From Drosophila miranda (taxonomy: Eukaryota; Arthropoda; Insecta; Diptera; Drosophilidae), in the NCBI RefSeq assembly GCF_003369915.1, contig NC_046677.1, positions 16,678,001-16,742,000 of the forward strand: 64,000 bases of DNA, given 5' to 3'. The number at the start of each line of letters is the position of its first letter. Positions within the stretch are counted from its first letter, which is position 1. The position numbers and the translations under genes are program-made. The notes below the pieces were generated by a model that worked only from the letters and a program-made list of their open reading frames with translations, ran no database searches and was not told the origin of the DNA. Shown here piece by piece: positions 31,556-44,026 of the stretch.

Positions 31556-34555
31556 GTTCCACAGAAGAGGAGACAGGACACCACCTTGCGGGGTGCCTCT
31601 GTTGACATACCTTGACTGGGCGGACGATCCCATCGATGATGTCACCGTCCTGCATGTGAGCAATTGATCAATGAGCATCACCAAGTGACGGTCCACCCCC
31701 AGGTCAGTCAGGGCTTCTGTAATGGCGCCCGGTACAACGTTGTTGAAAGCTCCACTCTTTGTGATGCAGAGATTTCTCTACCGCTGAGATCACTTCATGA
31801 AGAGCCGTTTCCGTGGATTTTCCTTTCCGGTAGGCATGCTGTGCGCCTGACAGCAACTGAGGGTGTATAGTTGTCCTCAGTTGCAGCCCAACGAGTCTCT
31901 CAAAGGTTTTGAGGAGGAAGGACGATAGGCTGATTGGTCTAAAGTCTTTTGCAGCTGAGTGCGAGGCTTTCCCAGCTTTGGGAATGAAGACTATCTCTGC
32001 CTTAAGCCATGTTCGCGGGATTGTACCCACAGCCAGTATCTTCCTGAAGAAACCTTGTAGCCAGTTGATGGCCGTATCCCCGGCCTTCTGAAGTTGGGCC
32101 GGGATTACCTGGTCTGGGCCTGGCGATTTGAACGGGTTGAAGCTGTTTATTGCCCAGCTTATGTTACGTTTTGTGAGGATGTGATCCATCGAGGTTACCG
32201 GTCCCTCTCCTGGAAGATGTACCGTCTCGCTAGTAGAATGTGCAGGGACTCCTCACTGGAGTTAGTCCACGTGCCGTCATTCCTTTTAAGATACCCTACC
32301 GAGGGGTTAGTTTTTGAGAGAATCTTGCGAAGCCTTGCGGCCTTTGACGTTTCCTCAATTTCCGAGCAAAAGAGGCCCTTTTTGCTTTCCTTGTTTCCTT
32401 TTTATATAGTGACAGACTGATTTTGTAGTCTTCCCAGTGGCTCTCCTCGTTCGCGCTTTTGGCCCTGTTGAAGAGGGTCCTGCAGCTTTTACGTAGGATG
32501 TCTATTTGTTTTGACCACCAGGGGGGTTTCTTTTTCCCCCTAGGTTTGCTAGAGGGGCATGCTGCCGCGAAGGCTTTGTTGCATGCTTCTGTGAACCTGT
32601 TCACTAGGCGATCTAGGTCGTCTTTTGTGTCAGGGCATGATGGTGCTTTGGAGGGGAGTAAGTCCTCCAGGGCTGTGCTATATTTTTCCCAGTTGGCTTT
32701 CCTGGGATTAATATAGTCCTTAGATTTCGGACACTCGAGGGATAGTGTGGTCTCGATGTATCTGTGGTCAGAGAAAGAGTGGTCATCAAGGACTTGCCAA
32801 CTCTTGACTATGTCTAACAGGTTGGAAGACACTAGAGTGATGTCAATAACCTCCTGTCGATTTTTAATTATAAAAGTGGGGTCGTTGCCCCGATTACAAA
32901 TAAATAGATTTGAGTTAAGGATGAAGCTGAAAAGTGACTCACCCCTTACATTTGTGTTCGAGCTCCCCAATTGAGTGTGGTGAGCGTTGGCATCGCAACC
33001 TATTAATAGGTCTATGTCCGACCTCTCGCTGTCGCTGGCAAGTTTGCGAACAAGGTCGTTGGGAGGATCGTTTCCCTCATGGGCCATGTAGGACGACATC
33101 AGCCTTAGATGTGTCCCTTTCAGCTCTAGGCTTGCCGCCGTGTTGTCGCTATCGCTATAATTATGGAGCAGAAAGATATTAAGGTTCTTTCTGGCGAGAA
33201 TGCAGGTGCGGGTTTTACCTTCATGTTGAGCTACAATTATCTTGTACTTCTTCGACCCTAGTCCACAAACCTTGTCTCCCACTATCCAAGGTTCCTGGAT
33301 CGGGGCTACGTCTGCTCCGCTCTCTTCGAGGCGGAGTATAAGAGCAGCGGATGCTCGACTGGCTTGTCGACAGGACGTGCCCCGGCCGCCGCCGGGTCCA
33401 GGCTGCTTTTCCAGCAGCTCGAAGCAGCGGTCGGCCAGTGCCGATTCCACCCACTTCCACTGGTTTCTAGGTATCCGGGAGTCCGCGCTGCCTTTGTCCA
33501 GGACGCCAATCAGCGTCCTTTCTCTGGCAATCTGCGCGAATGATGTGTTAGGCAGCACTCTGGAGCGCTTTGGTGTCGGCCCCGGAGTCTCTTGCGAGCG
33601 CTGCCTTTTTGGCTGAGGGGCTTCCTTCTTCGGTGCTTCCTTGCCAAAGTTCGGCAGCACCTTCGAGGACCACTCAACCTTCTTTATCCATTTGTCCGTC
33701 GGGCTGGAAATCTGGCTTGCGTTCTGCCGACGGAGTATATTGCCAGCACTCCTTCTATCGGCATATGTAAAAGATTTGGCTTGGACACTAGTAGATGGTG
33801 ACTCATCACCCGCCACTTTACCAGCAGGCAGAGCAGCCGCAGGATTGCATAGCCACTCTGCCAAGGTATCGGTTTTGGGAGCCAATTCACCACCCACCCC
33901 GACACCGGGATGGGACCCCTTTGGCCTCTCCCTAGCATCTTCCGCCGCGCAGGTTTTCCCTGCTGATTTGCGGGTCGGGACAGGCCTTTGGGCCGCTGCC
34001 TTCCCCTGTTTGGGATTGCTCCCTGTTGGCATTTGGGAGTGCCAGACTCATTTTGTTTGTTTTTAAATTCTTCCATTCTTTTCCCACGAGCTGCAGAGAA
34101 GGGGTACGGTCCGTCCGGGCAGAGATCCACGTTTCTCGGATAAGGCATACTTAGAACAGGGGGCTGACAAGTCCCTGAGCTCTCCGTTAACGACTGGGCT
34201 AGTTTTATATACCGGGCCCCAGCCAGGCTGACTCTCGGCACGGGTCGAATAACACTCATAGTCCGGCCCGGTGTGAGCTGAATGTGGGGGTTGGGATGTG
34301 GGTAGGTAGTGTGTGAGCTACTTATACGAGGCGGCACCACAAGCGCATCGTCAGTGTTGCTACTTCGCGAACACCCGCTGGCTGTCCGGGGCTGCTTATT
34401 TTCGGTACTCTCCCTAGGGATGTCCGATTATTCGCAGCTGACCTACCTATATGACCTGTATATAGGTAGGTCGTTCGCTATCCGCAACCTGCGACCCGTC
34501 CGGAGGCCTCAGCTAGGCTCCCTTTGAGCCACCTCACGAGCTCATCAGACCAGAA
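31556..34555 (-). pseudogene. LINE fragment of unit 2 (5' UTR, ORF1-APE, RT 5' part)
   Basis: Carries ORF1-like text at 34258-33684, the ORF1-APE fusion at 34032-32296 and an RT piece at 32189-31556. A private one-base loss near 34036 splits ORF1. The 29-base deletion removes the first catalytic Asp region of RT (FLDIEGAF in unit 1). The ORF1-APE fusion and the APE-end frameshift are shared with unit 1, so the element was dead before duplication. The 5' UTR hairpin is at 34441-34471. Confidence 0.88.
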
Positions 34556-36547
34556 ATTTGATTGTAAGACCCTCTATAACTTTCTGAATGTTTAATTTTC
34601 CAGCGATCGTTGGGATTACAGTTACTCTGTCAAATATTTGCATATTAAAAGATATATTGTTGATAGATTGTTGGGTCTAATATATAATAGATCTATTTTG
34701 TATTTAATCAGCTGAATATTATAAAATTGTAGTGTTTTTTAAAAGTATTGTATGTGTCTTTCAGTGATTTAATTTCGGTTGTTTTTATTCTCTCAAAAAG
34801 TTGACAATGATTTATTGCATTTTTTCAGGCGTCGTAGAAAACAAAAACTCAAGCACAGCATCATCAATTTTAATAAAATCTTCTTTGTCTTTCCTTCGGT
34901 TTCAGAATCACATGTGCATATGTGCATTTTCAACTTTACGAAAAGCGAAATAGTTTTCTTAGGTCGACATCCAATTTTTATGGGAAGCTGTAAAAAAGTA
35001 CTTAATTTTAAATCTTTTTATATTCCTCTTTAAGGACAAATGTAGTTAAACGACATATGGGGAAAACGAAGTCTAAGAACTATCAAAAACTGAAGCCAGA
35101 GTGTAGCCAATAAAACCTAATACCGGATGTTCGCTGCAAAACGCCCTCTAAGTACATTTCATGTTATATTATTATGTCGTTGAAGTTACATAAAATTATT
35201 TTAAGCTAACTATAAAAAACTATGGTAATTCCAACCAGCAGCAGTCGAGGAGGTCACAAGAACTAGTCCTTCTTATCCCGTTCCAAAAACCCATAACTGA
35301 CCATTAATTTGCGGTGCGCAGAGCTGTTTGTGCAATTGCATTAGGGAATTTTATACAAATATATATCTACAGCATAGAATATTTATTACATTTTTGTTTA
35401 CCATGCAGCGGGTGTGAAGTTTAATAAATGTTAAAGCCGTCGTTGCCTGCTGTGCGAGATTTATTCTCTCTTTAACAATTTATGTGGCCTTAATAATTTA
35501 CTACAAGAGAAAGTATTTCAACGAAAGCTTTTCAGATATGATGTTATCATTGTGGCAGCTTCAAAGCCAAGTGTCTTCTCTGCTTATTGCTTCAGAGCCT
35601 AGAAATTGATCCACTTAGACTCTAGCCATTTCCGTTGGCGTATGTGCTACGTCCCTGCTGTTTTTTTATAGCGCCCGACTGACTGCTTACTGCCACACAT
35701 CTATGTATACATTTATTAGCATAGGCCGCTTTCAGGCCGCTCTACTGCACCACATCCTCTACACCTAATGATGCAGAAATTTAAAACAACTGTGTCCGTT
35801 TCCAACCCATTTCCCCTCTCATGTGGAGTCGAGCAGACAGAAACTCCGATATAGAGATTTTGTTATTCTACGCGACGAAAGAGTATATTTATACCCGATA
35901 GTCGAAGAGTATAGGGGTATATTAGATTTGTGGTGGAACTTTATGTGTGTAACACCCAGAAGGAAGCGTTTTCGACCCCCTTGATCAGCATCAATAGCTG
36001 TAGTGGCCAGTGCACAAACACAAGATTAAATTCCCTGATATAAGATTCAAAATAAGCGCACAGCTAGATTAATTCCAACATCGTCTGTGCCCTTAGGCCG
36101 ACAGCGACGGTGGTCACGCTGATTTCTGGGCAAACGCTGATTTCAGAGCTCTTGGTCATTTTGTACCCATTATTGGGTAGAAAGGTTGCAAGCCTGCAGA
36201 ATCATCTCTGCCAGTGCCACGTACGTCTTGGCATATTCCTTCACCTCTCACCGGGCTTTCAGGGATATGTGCAGCGAGTTATCCTCGTCCAAGGACAACA
36301 CACAGGAGTACGTGCAATGCTTTATTCAGGGTATCAATATACCATACCTCATGTGCAGAGGAGTTTCCTTGTCATGTGATGTGTGCTTTGGACTGGTATC
36401 TGTGTAAATGTGGCTCCGAGTCGATCGTAGATGCACATTTCCGACAGACAATGAACTGTGCATTTACGACAACGATCTCGAGAGGATCTTGGAGGTGTAT
36501 ACTAGTATAACTGTGTGGCGTTTTTGTGGGAGCTTGAAGTGGGGCGT
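34556..36547. repeat. Unit 2 spacer
   Basis: Equivalent to 28221-30312: 48-50-kb-related sequence, DINE-1 fragment (35881-36003), decayed exon-like stretch shortened by deletion near 36174, and the eIF4E 3' flank. No other gene seen. Confidence 0.7.
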
Positions 36548-37556
36548 TTACAACTTATACATTGCATTAAAATTAGATCCATGCTGGACAATGGCATCCT
36601 TGTGTGCCTGGTACTGTATCTCAACGTTGGTCAATTTTAGCAGTCCCTTTAACTGCTGGCCCAGGTACAGCACAGCCTGAGCATTAGCCGAGTTTTTGGT
36701 CCAGAGAGCTGTAATGAAAATATAATTTATCATCCAGAATTCATCATCCGCCACGAGTGCCACGATTACTACTCACACAACTTGTTGGCCTTCTTGCGCA
36801 GATTGATGACAACGCCGTTGATCTCATTCGAGTGTTGGAAGCACTCGCCAATGCTGCACAAAAGCTGAAGAGCGACCATAATGAGAGGGGCACATAAGCG
36901 CTAGGGTGAAATACGAAAACTTACCAAATCCTGCCACAATTTGTCATTCATGGCCTTGGTGTTTTTGTCCAACATTATAATCCAACGGCCGCCATCTTTG
37001 TTAATATCATCCTCCCACATGGGACTGTAAGAAGCCGACGTTAAATACCACCAAAGACACTGCAGATGTGTGAAAAACTTACCGCACTCCCTGCTTGAAT
37101 ACCATATAATCGTTGAAGTCGCTTAGCTGAGATGGTGGCTTGATAAAATAGTACACCCTAGCAATTGGTTAAGTTTCAATCAATTTAGGAAACAATATCC
37201 GGAAAAAATTACATGCAAATGTGTTTATTTAATTATTTCTACTCGGTGGAATTTTCCATCGAAGTGGCCTTATGTAAAAATGTGTGAAAGCATTTTATAG
37301 ATAGAAAAAAAACTCACGTAAAGAAATCTTCAACCGTATTGAAGCTCGTCACTTCAATAAGCATATCGCTCCAGTGCTTTGAGCGATCATTCTCCCAATG
37401 CCACACCGTCCAGGTGTGCTCCAGAGGATGCTTTATAAGCATATCATAGTGCAGGAGGTTCCTCACTTCATTGGACGAAGTCTTCAACTCAAGCTCCTCG
37501 CCCGATATGGGCATGTGCCCGCCCATTGCAGAACCATCGTAGCCCGTATACACCAT
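36548..37556 (-). CDS. eIF4E-family cap-binding protein, copy 2 (5 exons)
   Basis: Exons 37556-37318, 37157-37083, 37024-36925, 36864-36777 and 36708-36548, same phases and 220 residues as copy 1. Versus copy 1 I see N3Y, D61H and N67I and one synonymous change, all in exon 1; D61H sits next to cap-stacking W62. The other exons look identical. No stop, frameshift or splice-site loss. Its upstream neighbour is the LINE piece of unit 3. Confidence 0.93.
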
Positions 37557-37790
37557 CTCAATATATTGTGTTCTGTTCTTTTTCTTTTTTACAGTTTCTT
37601 TGTAAGTTATTTTTTCCCGAGTTTTTATTTTTTCTACCAAGCTCTCGGCACTTATGGAGTTTTGTGTTGTACAGCTGTATATTTAGATATGACAAAAGTC
37701 GTCGCCTTCTTTATATTTTTTCCGATGCTGAAAGTATCGAGAGACGACAAGGACAAGTAACCATAGAGTTGTAGGCTACTCAGATCCTCA

Positions 37791-40700
37791 GTTCCACAGA
37801 AGAGGAGACAGGACACCACCTTGCGGGGTGCCTCTGTTGACATACCTTGACTGGGCGGACGATCCCATCGATGATGTCACCGTCCTGCATGTGAGCAATT
37901 GATCAATGAGCATCACCAAGTGACGGTCCACCCCCAGGTCAGTCAGGGCTTCTGTAATGGCGCCCGGTACAACGTTGTTGAAAGCTCCACTCTTTGTGAT
38001 GCAGAGATTTCTCTACCGCTGAGATCACTTCATGAAGAGCCGTTTCCGTGGATTTTCCTTTCCGGTAGGCATGCTGTGCGCCTGACAGCAACTGAGGGTG
38101 TATAGTTGTCCTCAGTTGCAGCCCAACGAGTCTCTCAAAGGTTTTGAGGAGGAAGGACGATAGGCTGATTGGTCTAAAGTCTTTTGCAGCTGAGTGCGAG
38201 GCTTTCCCAGCTTTGGGAATGAAGACTATCTTTGCCTTAAGCCATGTTCGCGGGATTGTACCCACAGCCAGTATCTTCCTGAAGATACCTTGTAGCCAGT
38301 TGATGGCCGTATCCCCGGCCTTTTGAAGTTGGGCCGGGATTACCTGGTCTCGGCCTGGCGATTTAAACGGGTTGAAGCTGTTTATTGCCCAGCTTATGTT
38401 ACGTTTTGTGAGGATGTGATCCATCGAGGTTACCGGTCCCTCACCTGGAAGATGTACCGTCTCGCTAGTAGAATGTGCAGGGACTCCTCACTGGAGTTAG
38501 TCCACGTGCCGTCATTCCTTTTAAGATACCCTACCGAGGGGTTAGTTTTTGAGAGAATCTTGCGAAGCCTTGCGGCCTCTGACGTTTCCTCAATTTCCGA
38601 GCAAAAGAGGCCCTTTTTGCTTTCCTTGTTTCCTTTTTATATAGTGACAGACTGATTTTGTAGTCTTCCCAGTGGCTCTCCTCGTTCGCGCTTTTGGCCC
38701 TGTTGAAGAGGGTCCTGCAGCTTTTACGTAGGATGTCTATTTGTTTTGACCACCAGGGGGGTTTCTTTTTCCCCCTAGGTTTGCTAGAGGGGCATGCTGC
38801 CGCGAAGGCTTTGTTGCATGCTTCTGTGAACCTGTTCACTAGGCGATCTAGGTCGTCTTTTGTGTCAGGGCATGATGGTGCTTTGGAGGGGAGTAAGTCC
38901 TCCAGGGCTGTGCTATATTTTTCCCAGTTGGCTTTCCTGGGATTAATATAGTCCTTAGGTTTCGGACACTCGAGGGATAGTGTGGTCTCGATGTATCTGT
39001 GGTCAGAGAAAGAGTGGTCATCAAGGACTTGCCAACTCTTGACTATGTCTAACAGGTTGGAAGACACTAGAGTGATGTCAATAACCTCCTGTCGATTTTT
39101 AATTATAAAAGTGGGGTCGTTGCCCCGATTACAAATAAATAGATTTGAGTTAAGGATGAAGCTGAAAAGTGACTCACCCCTTACATTTGTGTTCGAGCTC
39201 CCCAATTGAGTGTGGTGAGCGTTGGCATCGCAACCTATTAATAGGTCTATGTCCGACCTCTCGCTGTCGCTGGCAAGTTTGCGAACAAGGTCGTTGGGAG
39301 GATCGTTTCCCTCATGGGCCATGTAGGACGACATCAGCCTTAGATGTGTCCCTTTCAGCTCTAGGCTTGCCGCCGTGTTGTCGCTATCGCTATAATTATG
39401 GAGCAGAAAGATATTAAGGTTCTTTCTGGCGAGAATGCAGGTGCGGGTTTTACCTTCATGTTGAGCTACAATTATCTTGTACTTCTTCGACCCTAGTCCA
39501 CAAACCTTGTCTCCCACTATCCAAGGTTCCTGGATCGGGCTACGTCTGCTCCGCTCTCTTCGAGGCGGAGTATAAGAGCAGCGGATGCTCGACTGGCTTG
39601 TCGACAGGACGTGCCCCGGCCGCCGCCGGGTCCAGGCTGCTTTTCCAGCAGCTCGAAGCAGCGGTCGGCCAGTGCCGATTCCACCCACTTCCACTGGTTT
39701 CTAGGTATCCGGGAGTCCGCGCTGCCTTTGTCCAGGACGCCAATCAGCGTCCTTTCTCTGGCAATCTGCGCGAATGATGTGTTAGGCAGCACTCTGGAGC
39801 GCTTTGGTGTCGGCCCCGGAGTCTCTTGCGAGCGCTGCCTTTTTGGCTGAGGGGCTTCCTTCTTCGGTGCTTCCTTGCCAAAGTTCGGCAGCACCTTCGA
39901 GGACCACTCAACCTTCTTTATCCATTTTTCCGTCGGGCTGGAAATCTGGCTTGCGTTCTGCCGACGGAGTATATTGCCAGCACTCCTTCTATCGGCATAT
40001 GTAAAAGATTTGGCTTGGACACTAGTAGATGGTGACTCATCACCCGCCACTTTACCAGCAGGCAGAGCAGCCGCAGGATTGCATAGCCACTCTGCCAAGG
40101 TATCGGTTTTGGGAGCCAATTCACCACCCACCCCGACACCGGGATGGGACCCCTTTGGCCTCTCCCTAGCATCTTCCGCCGCGCAGGTTTTCCCTGCTGA
40201 TTTGCGGGTCGGGCCAGGCCTTTGGGCCGCTGCCTTCCCCTGTTTGGGATTGCTCCCTGTTGGCATTTGGGGAGTGCCAGACTCATTTTGTTTGTTTTTA
40301 AATTCTTCCATTCTTTTCCCACGAGCTGCAGAGAAGGGGTACGGTCCGTCCGGGCAGAGATCCACGTTTCTCGGATAAGGCATACTTAGAACAGGGGGCT
40401 GACAAGTCCCTGAGCTCTCCGTTAACGACTGGGCTAGTTTTATATACCGGGCCCCCAGCCAGGCTGACTCTCGGCACGGGTCGAATAACACTCATAGTCC
40501 GGCCCGGTGTGAGCTGAATGTGGGGGGTTGGGATGTGGGTAGGTAGTGTGTGAGCTACTTATACGAGGCGGCACCACAAGCGCATCGTCAGTGTTGCTAC
40601 TTCGCGAACACCCGCTGGCTGTCCGGGGCTGCTTATTTTCGGTACTCTCCCTAGGGATGTCCGATTATTCGCAGCTGACCTACCTATATGACCTGTATAT

Positions 40701-40792
40701 AGGTAGGTCGTTCGCTATCCGCAACCTGCGACCCGTCCGGAGGCCTCAGCTAGGCTCCCTTTGAGCCACCTCACGAGCTCATCAGACCAGAA
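37791..40792 (-). pseudogene. LINE fragment of unit 3 (5' UTR, ORF1-APE, RT 5' part)
   Basis: ORF1-like frame 40491-39517, APE frame 39694-38531, RT piece 38424-37791. A private one-base loss near 39537 separates ORF1 from APE, and an extra C near 40455 shifts the ORF1 N-terminus. It carries the same 29-base RT deletion and APE-end frameshift as unit 2. Hairpin at 40678-40708. Confidence 0.88.
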
Positions 40793-42786
40793 ATTTGATT
40801 GTAAGACCCTCTATAACTTTCTGAATGTTTAATTTTCCAGCGATCGTTGGGATTACAGTTACTCTGTCGAATATTTGCATATTAAAAGATATATTGTTGA
40901 TAGATTGTTGGGTCTAATATATAATAGATCTATTTTGTATTTAATCAGCTGAATATTATAAAATTGTAGTGTTTTTTAAAAGTATTGTATGTGTCTTTCA
41001 GTGATTTAATTTCGGTTGTTTTTATTCTCTCAAAAAGTTGACAATGATTTATTGCATTTTTTCAGGCGTCGTCTAGAAAACAAAAACTCAAGCACAGCAT
41101 CATCAATTTTAATAAAATCTTCTTTGTCTTTCCTTCGGTTTCAGAATCACATGTGCATATGTGCATTTTCAACTTTACGAAAAGCGAAATAGTTTTCTTA
41201 GGTCGACATCCAATTTTTATGGGAAGCTGTAAAAAAGTACTTAATTTTAAATCTTTTTATATTCCTCTTTAAGGACAAATGTAGTTAAACGACATATGGG
41301 GAAAACGAAGTCTAAGAACTATCAAAAACTGAAGCCAGAGTGTAGCCAATAAAACCTAATACCGGATGTTCGCTGCAAAACGCCCTCTAAGTACATTTCA
41401 TGTTATATTATTATGTCGTTGAAGTTACATAAAATTATTTTAAGCTAACTATAAAAAACTATGGTAATTCCAACCAGCAGCAGTCGAGGAGGTCACAAGA
41501 ACTAGTCCTTCTTATCCCGTTCCAAAAACCCATAACTGACCATTAATTTGCGGTGCGCAGAGCTGTTTGTGCAATTGCATTAGGGAATTTTATACAAATA
41601 TATATCTACAGCATAGAATATTTATTACATTTTTGTTTACCATGCAGCGGGTGTGAAGTTTAATAAATGTTAAAGCCGTCGTTGCCTGCTGTGCGAGATT
41701 TATTCTCTCTTTAACAATTTATGTGGCCTTAATAATTTACTACAAGAGAAAGTATTTCAACGAAAGCTTTTCAGATATGATGTTATCATTGTGGCAGCTT
41801 CAAAGCCAAGTGTCTTCTCTGCTTATTGCTTCAGAGCCTAGAAATTTATCCACTTAGACTCTAGCCATTTCCGTTGGCGTATGTGCTACGTCCCTGCTGT
41901 TTTTTTATAGCGCCCGACTGACTGCTTACTGCCACACATCTATGTATACATTTATTAGCATAGGCCGCTTTCAGGCCGCTCTACTGCACCACATCCTCTC
42001 CACCTAATGATGCAGAAATGTAAAACAACTGTGTCCGTTTCCAACCCATTTCCCCTCTCATGTGGAGTCGAGCAGACAGAAACTCCGATATAGAGATTTT
42101 GTTATTCTACGCGACGAAAGAGTATATTTATACCCGATAGTCGAAGAGTATAGGGGTATATTAGATTTGTGGTGGAACTTTATGTGTGTAACACCCAGAA
42201 GGAAGCGTTTTCGACCCCCTTGATCAGCATCAATAGCTGTAGTGGCCAGTGCACAAACACAAGATTAAATTCCCTGATATAAGATTCAAAATAAGCGCAC
42301 AGCTAGATTAATTCCAACATCGTCTGTGCCCTTAGGCCGACAGCGACGGTGGTCACGCTGATTTCTGGGCAAACGCTGATTTCAGAGCTCTTGGTCATTT
42401 TGTACCCATTATTGGGTAGAAAGGTTGCAAGCCTGCAGAATCATCTCTGCCAGTGCCACGTACGTCTTGGCATATTCCTTCACCTCTCACCGGGCTTTCA
42501 GGGATATGTGCAGCGAGTTATCCTCGTCCAAGGACAACACACAGGAGTACGTGCAATGCTTTATTCAGGGTATCAATATACCATACCTCATGTGCAGAGG
42601 AGTTTCCTTGTCATGTGATGTGTGCTTTGGACTGGTATCTGTGTAAATGTGGCTCCGAGTCGATCGTAGATGCACATTTCCGACAGACAATGAACTGTGC
42701 ATTTACGACAACGATCTCGAGAGGATCTTGGAGGTGTATACTAGTATAACTGTGTGGCGTTTTTGTGGGAGCTTGAAGTGGGGCGT
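40793..42786. repeat. Unit 3 spacer
   Basis: Equivalent to the unit 2 spacer, with the DINE-1 fragment at about 42120-42242 and the same deletion near 42413. No additional gene seen. Confidence 0.7.
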
Positions 42787-43795
42787 TTACAACTTATACA
42801 TTGCATTAAAATTAGATCCATGCTGGACAATGGCATCCTTGTGTGCCTGGTACTGTATCTCAACGTTGGTCAATTTTAGCAGTCCCTTTAACTGCTGGCC
42901 CAGGTACAGCACAGCCTGAGCATTAGCCGAGTTTTTGGTCCAGAGAGCTGTAATGAAAATATAATTTATCATCCAGAATTCATCATCCGCCACGAGTGCC
43001 ACGATTACTACTCACACAACTTGTTGGCCTTCTTGCGCAGATTGATGACAACGCCGTTGATCTCATTCGAGTGTTGGAAGCACTCGCCAATGCTGCACAA
43101 AAGCTGAAGAGCGACCATAATGAGAGGGGCACATAAGCGCTAGGGTGAAATACGAAAACTTACCAAATCCTGCCACAATTTGTCATTCATGGCCTTGGTG
43201 TTTTTGTCCAACATTATAATCCAACGGCCGCCATCTTTGTTAATATCATCCTCCCACATGGGACTGTAAGAAGCCGACGTTAAATACCACCAAAGACACT
43301 GCAGATGTGTGAAAAACTTACCGCACTCCCTGCTTGAATACCATATAATCGTTGAAGTCGCTTAGCTGAGATGGTGGCTTGATAAAATAGTACACCCTAG
43401 CAATTGGTTAAGTTTCAATCAATTTAGGAAACAATATCCGGAAAAAATTACATGCAAATGTGTTTATTTAATTATTTCTACTCGGTGGAATTTTCCATCG
43501 AAGTGGCCTTATGTAAAAATGTGTGAAAGCATTTTATAGATAGAAAAAAAACTCACGTAAAGAAATCTTCAACCGTATTGAAGCTCGTCACTTCAATAAG
43601 CATATCGCTCCAGTGCTTTGAGCGATCATTCTCCCAATGCCACACCGTCCAGGTGTGCTCCAGAGGATGCTTTATAAGCATATCATAGTGCAGGAGGTTC
43701 CTCACTTCATTGGACGAAGTCTTCAACTCAAGCTCCTCGCCCGATATGGGCATGTGCCCGCCCATTGCAGAACCATCGTAGCCCGTATACACCAT
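42787..43795 (-). CDS. eIF4E-family cap-binding protein, copy 3 (5 exons)
   Basis: Exons 43795-43557, 43396-43322, 43263-43164, 43103-43016 and 42947-42787. The protein equals copy 2 (Y3, H61, I67) and is intact. It is the only copy whose upstream DNA beyond 44026 is single-copy rather than LINE, so it may keep the original promoter. Cap-binding residues are present and the dorsal Trp is Phe, as in copies 1 and 2. Confidence 0.93.
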
Positions 43796-44026
43796 CTCAA
43801 TATATTGTGTTCTGTTCTTTTTCTTTTTTACAGTTTCTTTGTAAGTTATTTTTTCCCGAGTTTTTATTTTTTCTACCAAGCTCTCGGCACTTATGGAGTT
43901 TTGTGTTGTACAGCTGTATATTTAGTTATGACAAAAGTCGTCGCCTTCTTTATATTTTTTCCGATGCTGAAAGTATCGAGAGACGACAAGGACAAGTAAC
44001 CATAGAGTTGTAGGCTACTCAGATCC

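Larger units (their letters stand above)
31556..37790 (-). repeat. Tandem array unit 2
   Basis: 6235 bp, about 99% like unit 3 by eye. It begins inside the LINE RT region ('gttccacag') and ends with the same 'cagatcc'+'tca' junction. It has the 29-base and roughly 106-base deletions shared with unit 3. A private 2-base loss lies near 34832 (gtcgtag for gtcgtctag). Confidence 0.93.
37791..44026 (-). repeat. Tandem array unit 3
   Basis: 6236 bp. The left junction equals that of unit 2. The right end passes directly from 'cagatcc' into single-copy sequence ('gaaaaagg'), so 44026 is the resident breakpoint. It shares both deletions with unit 2. Confidence 0.93.

Noticed and set aside
31417..31608. 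Minus-strand frame of 63 codons just upstream of eIF4E as an upstream exon or uORF
   Set aside because: It starts in the LINE across the duplication junction, so the start cannot exist in copy 3; no splice evidence joins it to eIF4E.
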